12,389 bases of DNA. Origin: Oscillospiraceae bacterium (GTDB taxonomy: Bacteria > Bacillota > Clostridia > Oscillospirales > Oscillospiraceae). Location of the stretch: positions 1-12,389 of the forward strand of contig JAEDJR010000041.1 of assembly GCA_016296235.1 (NCBI GenBank), in the 5' to 3' direction. Below, piece after piece: positions 1 through 8,128 of the stretch. A model generated the notes under the pieces. The model saw nothing but the letters and a program-made list of their open reading frames with translations. It searched no databases and was not told where the DNA came from. Both the position numbers and the translations under genes were made by a program. Positions within the stretch are counted from its first letter, which is position 1; the number at the start of each line of letters is the position of its first letter.

Positions 1-37
1 TTGGGAAAAAAAGAGATGGGCGGCAGAAAATTGGGCA

Positions 38-58
38 TTTGTGTCAATGGTTTGTGCA
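38..58 (+). promoter_or_regulatory. Candidate regulator site: two TTTGTG direct repeats
   Basis: TTTGTG occurs at 38-43 and 51-56, a 13-bp period, about 55-75 bp before the predicted start of the carrier transcript. The same TTGTG core is repeated three times before the glycyl radical operon, at a similar distance from that start. The sequence shows the repeats; binding by the neighbouring PucR-type protein is inferred. The core is short, so chance similarity is possible. Confidence 0.35.
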
Positions 59-78
59 AAAGATACAATCGGGTGACC

Positions 79-107
79 TTTACACCGGGTTTTTTGGAGA
101 ATATAAT
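79..107 (+). promoter_or_regulatory. Sigma-A type promoter of the carrier gene
   Basis: TTTACA (79-84) and TATAAT (102-107) are separated by exactly 17 bp. This is a near-consensus housekeeping promoter reading into the carrier. The predicted start near 114 gives a leader of about 48 nt. Confidence 0.75.
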
Positions 108-161
108 AAGTAACACCACACTAAGAGAAAAGTGGAAAAACAACGTAAAAGGGAGAGAATT

Positions 162-1439
162 ATGAACGTATTGATCTTCTTCGCATTCTTCATTCTCGCG
201 GTGGTCATCGGAACCAAGTTCAAGATCAACATCGGCTTTGTCGGTATTATCTTTGGTTTCATCATCACCTGGACGTACCTGGGCGGCAAGTCTGCCGACT
301 ATGTCAAGATGTTCCCCACGTCCCTGTTCTGGAACTATGCCATGCCCATCATCTTCTACGCCTTTGCCAGTGCCAACGGCACCCTGAAGGCTCTGGGTCT
401 GAAGGTCGTTTACGCCTTCCGTAACGCCAAGTGGGCATTGTCCATCTCCATCATGTGCATCGCCGTCATCATCGCCGGCGCCGGCGCATCCACCAACAAC
501 ACCTTCATCGTCGCGCCTCTGGCTTGGGGCTTCGCAATTTCCGCTGGACTCCATCCCTTGCTGGTTGTCGCTTCCCTGTGGTGCGGCACCATGATCGGCG
601 CCTTCCTTCCCTGGACCACCATGGGCGCCATGCACACCGGCCTGTCCATGGAACACCTGGGCGTCAACGTTATCTGGAACATGGCTGCTTTCCTGGCCGT
701 TCTGGGCATCCTGGTCTTTGTCATCATGTTCGTCATCTGCAAGGGCTGGAAGGTGAACAAGAATGCCGCCACCGAAATGGACAAGCCCGAGCCCTTCACC
801 ACCCAGCAGAAGACCACCCTGGCCGCTATTCTGATCTGCATCTCCCTGCTGCTCTTCCCCTCCATCCTGAACACCCTGTTCAAGTGGAAGTGGGCCAAGT
901 GGATGAGCTCCAACCTGACCGTTCCCATCACCTGCTCCATGGGCATCGCCGTCCTGGCTCTGCTGCACGTTGGTGATCTGAAGGAAATCTTCTCCAAGCA
1001 CGTTAACTGGAACATTCTCTGGGTCATCGTGTTCATGTCCCAGTACTGCGGTCTGGCTTCCGCCATGGGCGTCACCGACACCCTGACCGTCTGGATGCAG
1101 AATATGCCCACCTTCCTGATCGGGCCCTGCTTCGCGCTGATTGCCTCCGCCCTGAGCTTCTGCGTCTCCGCCTCCACCGTTCTGCCTCTGCTGTACGCCA
1201 TGGTCCCCTCCCTGGCTGCTGTCACCGGCCTGTCCTTCACCGCCATGGCTATGCCCATGCTGGTCGGCGTGGCCTGCACCTCCATCTCCCCCATCTCCAC
1301 CGGCGGTGCTGCCGCTCAGATCGGCGCCGGCCCCGAGATCTCCGAGAAGCTGTTCGTGCCTCAGCTGGTTCTGGCTGTGTGCATCATGCTGGGTGTCGCC
1401 CTGCTCACCTTCACCGGTTTCTGGTACATCGGCGGCTGA
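162..1439 (+). CDS. MatC-like organic-anion carrier (ion-transporter superfamily)
   Basis: This is a 425-residue, very hydrophobic integral membrane protein with roughly 10-12 predicted helices, probably a secondary importer of an organic anion. The N-terminal half resembles the N-terminal domain of malonate/dicarboxylate carrier MatC: a phenylalanine-proline loop is followed by Ala-Asn-Gly-Thr at residues 71-74. A GAGASTNN segment near 106-113 and a Ser/Gly-rich SISPISTGGAA stretch near 374-384 look like the two substrate/ion-binding hairpins of the ArsB/NhaD/DASS fold. The ATG at 162 is chosen because GGGAG lies 6 nt before it; an in-frame GTG at 132 lacks a ribosome site. The gene has its own promoter and converges on the regulator gene. 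Its substrate is unknown. Dicarboxylate or another carboxylate is the family-based guess, and proximity suggests it feeds the glycyl radical operon. The family call is by pattern, without a profile search. Confidence 0.75.
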   Translation: MNVLIFFAFFILAVVIGTKFKINIGFVGIIFGFIITWTYLGGKSADYVKMFPTSLFWNYAMPIIFYAFASANGTLKALGLKVVYAFRNAKWALSISIMCIAVIIAGAGASTNNTFIVAPLAWGFAISAGLHPLLVVASLWCGTMIGAFLPWTTMGAMHTGLSMEHLGVNVIWNMAAFLAVLGILVFVIMFVICKGWKVNKNAATEMDKPEPFTTQQKTTLAAILICISLLLFPSILNTLFKWKWAKWMSSNLTVPITCSMGIAVLALLHVGDLKEIFSKHVNWNILWVIVFMSQYCGLASAMGVTDTLTVWMQNMPTFLIGPCFALIASALSFCVSASTVLPLLYAMVPSLAAVTGLSFTAMAMPMLVGVACTSISPISTGGAAAQIGAGPEISEKLFVPQLVLAVCIMLGVALLTFTGFWYIGG

Positions 1440-1472
1440 CCCTGAACATTCAGGTCTTTGCTGCATCTATGC

Positions 1473-1508
1473 AAGACCCGCTGCAAGCATTCTCTTGCAG
1501 CGGGTCTT
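1473..1508. terminator. Hairpin between convergent carrier and regulator genes
   Basis: A perfect 15-bp stem (1473-1487 with 1494-1508) encloses a 6-nt loop in the 104-bp gap between two convergent stop codons. It can form in either transcript. There is no good T-run on either side, so it is a weak canonical terminator and may also act as a transcript-end stabiliser. A second short inverted repeat lies at 1441-1454. Confidence 0.7.
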
Positions 1509-1543
1509 CGTCATATCGGGGCAGCATCCTCTGCGGGCATTTC

Positions 1544-3139
1544 TCAGGGCTGTGATTTGCTCTCGGATGAGCCGCGTCTGTTCCGCTCCATGGGCGACAG
1601 GATGACGCCCTCCTTCTGGTACATCTCCCGGTAGCGCAGCAGCAGGCAGGAGAAGATCAGCGAGTGGCGGGTATAGGGATCATCCAGGGACTCGCCCAGC
1701 AGCTCCTCGATCTGCTTGACCTTGTAGATCAGGGTATTGCGGTGCATATACATCTGGGAGCTGGTCCTGGAGATGCTGCGGTCATTCATCAGGTAGTAGA
1801 ACAGCACATCCCGCAGATTGTTCTGGTAGGCACGGTCGTACCGGGTCAGGGTCAGGACGCCGTTGTGGCACAGATAAACCACGTCGTCCGTATCCATATA
1901 GTCCTTTCCCGCCCGGGCGCAGACGTCGATGAGGTGGTACTGCGCGTACCGGGAGAAGATCAGATAGCGCTCCCGGCTGTCATGCCGGACGGCGAGGGCA
2001 ATGGGGATGGTGCGGCGGCACTGATGGTACATCACCCGCAGACCCTGCACGGAGGAAACCGGATTGGCGATCATGGCAATGGCCCGGTTCCCGGCCAGGA
2101 AGGCGTCAAACTCCGCCAGGGAGAAATTGATGGGGCAATACAGGGTGTCCGACGAAAGCAGAACCACCACTTCCTCCCGCATGAGGGCCACGTTGGCGTT
2201 GGGGAAGAATTCCATGGCCCGCTTTTTCAGCTCCTTCAGCACCGGCCGGTCCCCCTCGCAGCTGACCGCCAATTCCGAACGGATGAGAATCTGCCGCATA
2301 TTGGACTTGGGCGCCACGGGCAGATTCCGCAGGCCGATCAGCAGCACATCGTCGTTTTCCCCGCGCTCCGAGACAATCCGGGAGAAAATGGACTGGAAGG
2401 GCAGGCTTTGGGCCGTGAGAGCCGTTCCGGTCTCCAGCAGCGGCTCGATCAGCTCCCGGAGATACAGGGCCGCCTGCTCCATCAGCCGGTTCTCCGGCTC
2501 GCCGGAGCAGATCAGATGGCCGGAAAACCCGTTGTGGCGCAGGGGAACGCAGACAAACTTGATCCGCGCATCGGTGCGGATGACCGGTCTGGCGGGCAGC
2601 TCCCGCAGGCCGAAGAGGCTCCGGACGGCTTCGGGGCCGGTCAGCTCCTGATCGAACAGCGCCGCCAGCCGCTGGCTGTGCTCCTGGCGGGTCTGCTCAT
2701 AGAGCAGATTGAGGTTCTGATCCACCACCACGGCGGAGCATTGGCAGATCCGGAAGGCCGTGTGCAGCAGATTGCTGATATTGCGCGGCGTGGTCTCCAG
2801 CAGCTCGTCCCGCAGCCGGGACAGGTCGCTGAGATTGGTGCTGCAGATGTTATAGAGCTTCAGCAGCGGCAGCTCCGTCACCAGCAGATTGACCGCCGGG
2901 GACTTGTTGGTCTGCCGCAGGGCCTCACTGTCGCCGGCGCTGATCAGGCATCCGCTCTCCGCCGTGGCCAGAGCCCGGGCACACTCGTCCGGTGTGCCGA
3001 TGCAGAGAAAGCGCTTGTCAAAATCCTGGCCCTCGCCCAGAAGAAGGATGCCGTCAAAGCGGACCAGGGCGGTTCCTTCCACCTTGCGGAGCAGGTGCTC
3101 CTGCAGAATCATGGCAAGCGAGTTGACAAAACTGGTCAT
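1544..3139 (-). CDS. PucR-family transcriptional regulator
   Basis: This 531-residue cytoplasmic protein is probably the local regulator of the carrier and the glycyl radical operon. The C-terminal region at about residues 442-507 matches the PucR/CdaR-type helix-turn-helix: a Leu-Arg-Asp helix, Ser-Arg-Thr-Ser, then His-Arg-Asn-Thr-Leu-Ile-Tyr-Lys and the Glu-Glu-Leu-Leu-Gly ending. The long N-terminal part is not recognised as a specific ligand domain. Its middle resembles the sensor plus GGDEF-like linker layout common in this family, and no catalytic motif is evident. The start at 3139 is preferred because AAAGGAG lies 8 nt upstream. The longer frame from 3199 would add 20 residues translated from a run of DNA repeats. 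The gene is transcribed divergently from the glycyl radical operon, the usual place for a pathway-specific regulator. The effector is unknown. PucR proteins act as activators or repressors depending on the member. Confidence 0.85.
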   Translation of the reverse strand: MTSFVNSLAMILQEHLLRKVEGTALVRFDGILLLGEGQDFDKRFLCIGTPDECARALATAESGCLISAGDSEALRQTNKSPAVNLLVTELPLLKLYNICSTNLSDLSRLRDELLETTPRNISNLLHTAFRICQCSAVVVDQNLNLLYEQTRQEHSQRLAALFDQELTGPEAVRSLFGLRELPARPVIRTDARIKFVCVPLRHNGFSGHLICSGEPENRLMEQAALYLRELIEPLLETGTALTAQSLPFQSIFSRIVSERGENDDVLLIGLRNLPVAPKSNMRQILIRSELAVSCEGDRPVLKELKKRAMEFFPNANVALMREEVVVLLSSDTLYCPINFSLAEFDAFLAGNRAIAMIANPVSSVQGLRVMYHQCRRTIPIALAVRHDSRERYLIFSRYAQYHLIDVCARAGKDYMDTDDVVYLCHNGVLTLTRYDRAYQNNLRDVLFYYLMNDRSISRTSSQMYMHRNTLIYKVKQIEELLGESLDDPYTRHSLIFSCLLLRYREMYQKEGVILSPMERNRRGSSESKSQP

Positions 3140-3151
3140 GACCGTTTCTCC

Positions 3152-3180
3152 TTTGTGCGTGTTGTGCGAATTGTGCGCAA
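3152..3180 (+). promoter_or_regulatory. Three TTGTGCG direct repeats, 9-bp period
   Basis: TTGTGCG is repeated exactly at 3153-3159, 3162-3168 and 3171-3177, and the last copy continues into a near-palindrome TTGTGCGCAA. The array lies about 57-81 bp before the predicted start of the glycyl radical operon, a typical activator position, and in the leader of the regulator gene. It is a likely operator for the PucR-type protein. The repeats are seen directly; their function is inferred. Confidence 0.5.
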
Positions 3181-3198
3181 ATCTGGACTGGTTAGCCA

Positions 3199-3238
3199 TA
3201 GACTGTGATTTCTTAATTCGATATAATTATACTATAAT
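3199..3238 (+). promoter_or_regulatory. Promoter region of the glycyl radical operon
   Basis: TAGACT (3199-3204) is 17 bp before TATAAT (3222-3227). A second TATAAT sits at 3233-3238 with a poorer upstream box. A perfect -10 box with a weak -35 box suits an activator-dependent promoter. The leader would be about 60 nt. Confidence 0.55.
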
Positions 3239-3259
3239 CGTTAGACCGAAAAATTGCAA
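3231..3259 (-). promoter_or_regulatory. Promoter of the PucR-type regulator gene
   Basis: Read on the minus strand, TTGCAA (3259-3254) lies 17 bp before TATAGT (3236-3231). The -10 box overlaps those of the divergent operon, so the two promoters compete for the same DNA. Both boxes depart from consensus, so the call is moderate. Confidence 0.4.
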
Positions 3260-3296
3260 TGGATTTACAAAAATCGCGACGGAAAGAGGGACAGCC

Positions 3297-5699
3297 ATGT
3301 ACGAGAGAATCGAGCGAATCAAAAAGCGTGTTGTCGTCGACACCTACCCCATTTGCATTGAAAAATACCGCATTACCGCAGACGTGCTGAAGGAACACAA
3401 GAACGAGCCCGCGATGGTGCAGCGCGGCAGAATGCTGAAGGCCTATGCCGAGCGGATGCCCATCGCCATTGCCGACGACGAGCTGATCGTCGGTATGGGC
3501 GCCTCCAAGCCCATGGGTCTGGAGATCGACCCCAACTACGGCATCTGGACGCAGGACGAGATCGACAGCCTGGTGGAGGACGGCTTCATCATCTCCGAGC
3601 AGGACCAGAAGGATCTGCAGGAGCTGAACAAGACCCACGATCCCGCCACCCAGATCGGTATGCAGGGCGACATCTTCTACGAGGAACAGGACGAGCGAAT
3701 CCTGAAGCTGCTGAAGGCCGGTCTGGTCCTGCCCCCCTGGAAGGACAAGAAGGCGGGCCGCGGTGTGGGCGGCGGCTATGCCCAGAGCGGTCTGGGCCTG
3801 GGGCCGAGCCTGGTGCTGCTGATGGTGGACTATTCCAAGATTCTGGAAAACGGCACCAATGCCCTCATTGCCCAGGCCAAGGCCTGCCAAAAGGAGCTGC
3901 GGTTCTTCGACGGCGAGAGCATCGACAAGTTCCGCTACTATCAGGCCGTCATCATGGCCTTCGAGGCCATGAACACCCTGGCCGGACGCTACGCCAGGCT
4001 GGCCGCCAAGATGGCTGAAGCCGAGACCGATCCCATCCGCAAAGCCGAGCTGCAGGTCATCAGCGAGACCTGCTCCCGGGTGCCCATGGAGAAGCCCAGG
4101 ACCTTCCGGGAGGCCATCCAGTGCTTCTGGTTCCAGTTCCTGATGCTGAGCCCCTCCACCACGCTGCCCGGCGGCCGCTTTGACCAGTATATGTACCCCT
4201 TCTACGAGGCCGACCTGGCCGCAGGCCGCACCACCCGGGAAGAGGTACTGGAGCTGCTGTGCTGCATGCGTCTGAAGGACATGGAGCTCAACCGCACCTC
4301 CGGCAAAAACAACCGCAAGAAGAACGCCGGCTTTGCCAAGTGGCACAACTTCGTCATCGGCGGCGTCAAGCGCGACGGCAGCGACGCCACCAACGAGCTG
4401 AGCTACCTGCTGCTGGAAGCCGCCCTGATTACCCGCACGCCCCACCACACCATCACCATCCGCGTGGCCGACTCCACCCCCAAGGAGCTGATCCTCAAGG
4501 GCATCGAGTGCCAGAAGGCCGGCCTGAGCATGCCTGCCTTCATCTCCGACGAGAGCTACATCAAGTTCTTCACCAACCACGGTGTTTCCCTGGAGGATGC
4601 CCGGGAATACGCCATTACCGGCTGCCTCGACGCCAATCTGGCGGGCAAGAGCCGTACCGGCCCCGTGCCCATGACCATCATGACCGTCATCTTCGACCTG
4701 TTCCGCCACAACGGCATCAATGTGAAAAACGGCGAGCAGGCCGGTATCCCCACCGGCGACTTCACCAAGTTTCAGAGCTTTGAAGAGATGTTCGCCGCCT
4801 GGACGGAGCAGTTCAAATACTGCGTCAGCATCGTGGGCGAGCGCAACAACGTGGAGCTGAAGGTCACCCAGGAGCTGCTGGCAGACCCCCTGCGCAGCGC
4901 CCTCATGTACCGGGGCATCGAAAGCGGCATGGACATCTGGCGCCGCCACGATATTCCCTTTGACAACACCGCTTCCGTCTGCACCATCGGCATGGTCAAC
5001 GTGGGCGATTCCTTCGCCGCCATCAAGAAGCTGTGCTTCGACGAGAAGAAATACACCCTGCAGGAGCTCTACGACGCCCTGGAGGCCAACTGGGAAGGCT
5101 ACGACGAGATGCGCCGCGACTTCCTGAACGCGCCCAAGTTCGGCAACAACGATCCCTATGTGGACGACATCGTCGCCCGCTGCTATAAGCTGTTCACCGA
5201 TTTCGTCCCCACCCTCAAGACCATCACCGGCGGCGTCACCGTGCCCTGCGGCATCTCCATCACCAGCCACCAGCCCGGCGGCCTGCTCACCGGCGCCACT
5301 CCCGACGGCCGTAAGGCAGGCACGCTTCTGGCCGACGGCACCATGAGCCCCATGCAGGGTATGGACCACAACGGCCCCGTGGCCGTGATGCAGTCCGCCA
5401 TGCGTGTGGACCAGGATCCCTTCCAGGCCACGCTGCTGAATATGAAGTTCTCCCCGGCCACCCTGAAGACCGAGCAGGACATGGAGAAGCTGGCCTCTCT
5501 GATTACCACCTATCTGACCCACGGCGGCAAGCATGTGCAGTTCAACGTGGTGGACAGGAGCACCCTGATCGAAGCCCGCGAAGAACCCAGGAAGCACCGG
5601 GATCTGCTGATCCGCATCGCCGGCTACAGCGCCTACTTCGTGCAGCTCAACGCCGCCATGCAGGAAGAAGTCATCAACCGCACGGAGCTCTCTTTGTAA
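3297..5699 (+). CDS. Glycyl radical enzyme, PFL-like, first paralogue
   Basis: This is an 800-residue cytoplasmic glycyl radical enzyme, the usual full length for the pyruvate-formate-lyase-like/diol dehydratase superfamily. The glycyl loop Arg-Ile-Ala-Gly-Tyr-Ser places the radical on Gly776. The substrate-activating Cys is Cys443 in Thr-Gly-Cys-Leu-Asp. A GGRFDQYMYPFY motif is at 292-303 and ATPDGRK begins at 667. Having one Cys, not an adjacent pair, argues against true pyruvate formate-lyase. The characterised eliminases (choline lyase, B12-independent glycerol and propanediol dehydratases, isethionate lyase, hydroxyproline dehydratase) have Gly-Cys-Val-Glu, where Glu is the general base; here position 445 is Asp. 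A Gly-rich loop ends in Leu-Met-Val-Asp-Tyr. The start at 3297 follows GAAAGAGGG. The stop is 21 bp before a paralogue sharing 28 of 40 residues in one conserved block (351-390). The reaction is unassigned. Confidence 0.93.
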   Translation: MYERIERIKKRVVVDTYPICIEKYRITADVLKEHKNEPAMVQRGRMLKAYAERMPIAIADDELIVGMGASKPMGLEIDPNYGIWTQDEIDSLVEDGFIISEQDQKDLQELNKTHDPATQIGMQGDIFYEEQDERILKLLKAGLVLPPWKDKKAGRGVGGGYAQSGLGLGPSLVLLMVDYSKILENGTNALIAQAKACQKELRFFDGESIDKFRYYQAVIMAFEAMNTLAGRYARLAAKMAEAETDPIRKAELQVISETCSRVPMEKPRTFREAIQCFWFQFLMLSPSTTLPGGRFDQYMYPFYEADLAAGRTTREEVLELLCCMRLKDMELNRTSGKNNRKKNAGFAKWHNFVIGGVKRDGSDATNELSYLLLEAALITRTPHHTITIRVADSTPKELILKGIECQKAGLSMPAFISDESYIKFFTNHGVSLEDAREYAITGCLDANLAGKSRTGPVPMTIMTVIFDLFRHNGINVKNGEQAGIPTGDFTKFQSFEEMFAAWTEQFKYCVSIVGERNNVELKVTQELLADPLRSALMYRGIESGMDIWRRHDIPFDNTASVCTIGMVNVGDSFAAIKKLCFDEKKYTLQELYDALEANWEGYDEMRRDFLNAPKFGNNDPYVDDIVARCYKLFTDFVPTLKTITGGVTVPCGISITSHQPGGLLTGATPDGRKAGTLLADGTMSPMQGMDHNGPVAVMQSAMRVDQDPFQATLLNMKFSPATLKTEQDMEKLASLITTYLTHGGKHVQFNVVDRSTLIEAREEPRKHRDLLIRIAGYSAYFVQLNAAMQEEVINRTELSL

Positions 5700-5720
5700 T
5701 ATGTAACAGGAGGTAACAAC

Positions 5721-8111
5721 ATGACCGATCGAATCAAACGGATGCAGCAGGCGCTGAAGGTGGACAAGTTCCCCCTGTGCGCCGAGAAACCGAAATATGT
5801 CATCGAATCCTGGCGACAGAACGAGGGCCTGCCCTCGATCCTGCGCCGGGCCAAGGCCACTGCCAACTACCTGGACAAACGCACCATCTACATCGACGAC
5901 GACGAACTGATCTGCGGCAACGTCGCCTCCAAACCCATGGGCCTGGAGGCCTCCTGCTGGGGTCCCTTCTGGGACGACGCCGACCTGGACTCCATCCTGG
6001 AGGGCAACTACACCATTTCCGACGAGGACCGCAAGACCCTGCGCAGCCTGGACTCCTACTGGGAGGGCCAGAGCCGCCAGATGTACGAGTGGCAGGGCCG
6101 GTTCTACGACGACGAGCGCATGTGGCCCTTCATCCGCTCCGGCATTCTCTGCCCGCCCTGGACCAGCAAGGTCAAGGGCCGCGGCTCCGGCGGCGCCGGC
6201 TTCGGCTGGGGCCTGGGCATCGGCCTGAGCTTCTTCGTGCCCGACTACGGCAAGATCATCACGGAGGGCATCGGCAAGACCCTGCAGGAGGCCAGGGAAG
6301 AACGCCGCAAGCTCCGCTTCGTGGACAGCGACTCCTTCGACAAGGCCGACTATCTGGAGGCCTGCATCATCTCCATTGAGGCCATGGCCCGGATGTACCA
6401 CCGCTACGGCGACGCCTGCACCGCCAAGGCTGAGGCCACCGCGGACCCCGTCCGCAAGGCCGAGCTGGTCCGCATGGCCGACACCTGCCACCACCTGGCC
6501 GAGCACGGCGCCCGGGACTTCCGCGACGCAATCCAGGGCTTCTGGTTCTACTGGATGATGATTACCCACGGCACCGTCCCCGGCGGCCGCTTCGACCAGT
6601 ACATGTATCCCTTCTACAAGAAGGACATCGAGTCCGGCGCCATCACCGACGACGAGGTTCTGGAGCTTCTGGAGTGCCTGCGCATCAAGATCATGCAGTT
6701 CAACTTCGTCTCCGGCAACGCCAAGCAGCGCGACAAGTGGGCCGGCATGGCCCGGTGGCACAACTTCCTCATCGGCGGCGTGGACAAGGACGGCAACGAC
6801 GCCACCAACGAGCTGAGCTATCTGATTCTGAAGGCCGCCTATGAGGTTCGCACGCCCCAGTTCACGATCACCGTCCGCGTCAACGAGAATACCCCCGACC
6901 GGCTCATGTCCGAGGCCATGAAGCTGGTCAGCACCGGCCTGGGCATGCCCGCGTTTGTCTCCGACAAGAGCTACATCCAGGGCCTTCTGGACCAGGGTGT
7001 TCCCGCCGACGAGGCCTGGAACTACGCGCTGGCCGGCTGCCTGGATCTGAACCTGCCCGGCAAATCCCGCATCAACGCCCTGGGCATGTTCGTCGTGCCC
7101 AAGGTCCTGGATATCATGATGCACAACGGCGTCATGCGCGAGACCGGAGAGCAGCTGGGCCCCCGCACCGGCGAAATGAAGGACTTCACCTCCTACGAGG
7201 ACTTTGAAAAGGCCTTCAAGGAGCAGCTGTACTACTTCATGGGCATGTACAACGAGGAGCACAACATTCTCTGCCGCGTGACCCGGGAGATCAACTGCGA
7301 CGCGGTGCACTCCGCCTTTGCCCACGAGGGCATCACCTCCGGCAAGGACATCTCCAACCGGAAGATGCTCTACGAAAACGCTTCCCTGCTGAACCCCGTC
7401 GGCATGATCTGCGTGGCCAACTCTCTGGCCGCCGTCAAGCATGTGGTCTTTGAGAAGAAGCTGTGCACCATGGAAACCCTGTTCAACGCCATCGAGGCCA
7501 ACTGGGAGGGCTATGAGGATCTGCGCCGGCAGTGCCAGGACGCTCCCAAATACGGCAACAACGACGCCTCCGTCGATGAAATCGCTGCCGACCTGTACAA
7601 ATTCTGGTCCGACAGCGCCAAGACCTTCACCGGCATCTATGGCGAGCCTCCCCGTCCCACCGGCATTTCCATCACGGCCCACGCCCCCGGCGGCAGCTAT
7701 ACCTGCGCCACGCCCGACGGCCGCAAGCTGGGCGATATCCTGCCCGACGGCGTCGCGTCCCCCGCACAGGGCACCGACACCCACGGCCCCCTTGCCTCTC
7801 TCATGAGCGCCATGAAGATCGATCAGGATCCGTTCAACGCCATGCTTCTGAACATGAAGATGCATCCCTCCGCCATGAAGAGCGAAGCCGACCGCATGAA
7901 GCTGGCCTCCATGGTCAAAACCTACCTGACCAACGGCGGCAAGCACATCCAGTTCAACGTGGTGGACAACGAGACCCTGAAGGCCGCGCAGCAGGAGCCC
8001 GAGAAGTACCGCGATCTGGTGGTCCGCGTCGCCGGCTACAGCACCTACTTCACCCTGCTGACCAAGCCCGTTCAGAACGAGATTATCGGCCGTACCGTCA
8101 ACTATCTGTGA
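5721..8111 (+). CDS. Glycyl radical enzyme, PFL-like, second paralogue
   Basis: This 796-residue enzyme is clearly homologous to the preceding gene over its whole length. The predicted radical is on Gly772 (Arg-Val-Ala-Gly-Tyr-Ser) and the thiyl site is Cys440 in Ala-Gly-Cys-Leu-Asp, followed by Leu-Asn-Leu-Pro-Gly-Lys. Asp442 replaces the usual Glu, as in the first paralogue. GGRFDQYMYPFY is at 288-299. A Gly/Phe/Trp-rich segment ends in Phe-Val-Pro-Asp-Tyr, closer to the eliminase consensus than its twin. All residues needed for radical formation are present, so it is probably active and not a spare subunit. A strong AGGAGG precedes the ATG, and translation is probably coupled to the upstream gene. 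Codon use is extremely rich in GCC, GGC and CTG, suggesting high expression. The two could be successive enzymes, alternative-substrate enzymes or a hetero-oligomer; the sequence does not decide. Confidence 0.93.
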   Translation: MTDRIKRMQQALKVDKFPLCAEKPKYVIESWRQNEGLPSILRRAKATANYLDKRTIYIDDDELICGNVASKPMGLEASCWGPFWDDADLDSILEGNYTISDEDRKTLRSLDSYWEGQSRQMYEWQGRFYDDERMWPFIRSGILCPPWTSKVKGRGSGGAGFGWGLGIGLSFFVPDYGKIITEGIGKTLQEAREERRKLRFVDSDSFDKADYLEACIISIEAMARMYHRYGDACTAKAEATADPVRKAELVRMADTCHHLAEHGARDFRDAIQGFWFYWMMITHGTVPGGRFDQYMYPFYKKDIESGAITDDEVLELLECLRIKIMQFNFVSGNAKQRDKWAGMARWHNFLIGGVDKDGNDATNELSYLILKAAYEVRTPQFTITVRVNENTPDRLMSEAMKLVSTGLGMPAFVSDKSYIQGLLDQGVPADEAWNYALAGCLDLNLPGKSRINALGMFVVPKVLDIMMHNGVMRETGEQLGPRTGEMKDFTSYEDFEKAFKEQLYYFMGMYNEEHNILCRVTREINCDAVHSAFAHEGITSGKDISNRKMLYENASLLNPVGMICVANSLAAVKHVVFEKKLCTMETLFNAIEANWEGYEDLRRQCQDAPKYGNNDASVDEIAADLYKFWSDSAKTFTGIYGEPPRPTGISITAHAPGGSYTCATPDGRKLGDILPDGVASPAQGTDTHGPLASLMSAMKIDQDPFNAMLLNMKMHPSAMKSEADRMKLASMVKTYLTNGGKHIQFNVVDNETLKAAQQEPEKYRDLVVRVAGYSTYFTLLTKPVQNEIIGRTVNYL

Positions 8112-8128
8112 GAAAGGAATTTGAAACC

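Noticed and set aside
3140..3199. A 20-residue N-terminal extension of the regulator
   Set aside because: The extension is mostly translated from the TTGTGCG repeats, giving repeated His-Asn, and the good ribosome site precedes the Met at 3139.
1664..3208. A 514-codon plus-strand frame opposite the PucR-type gene
   Set aside because: Composition is Gln/Gly/Val/His-rich with no recognisable domain, while the minus strand has a clear PucR helix-turn-helix.
2889..3296. A 136-residue N-terminal extension of the first glycyl radical enzyme
   Set aside because: It runs antisense through the regulator gene and the divergent promoter. The Met at 3297 has a ribosome site and aligns with the start of the second paralogue.
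3297..5699. Annotation as pyruvate formate-lyase
   Set aside because: Pyruvate formate-lyase has adjacent catalytic cysteines. Here a single Cys is followed by Leu-Asp, and the activase has the two-cluster insert absent from the formate-lyase activase.
3213..7946. A 1,577-codon open frame on the minus strand opposite the two glycyl radical genes
   Set aside because: Its translation is a low-complexity run of Val, Gly, Ala, His, Leu and Asp, which is what strong GC-ending codon bias on the plus strand produces in antisense. It has no family match or ribosome binding site, and the plus-strand genes have full conserved motifs.
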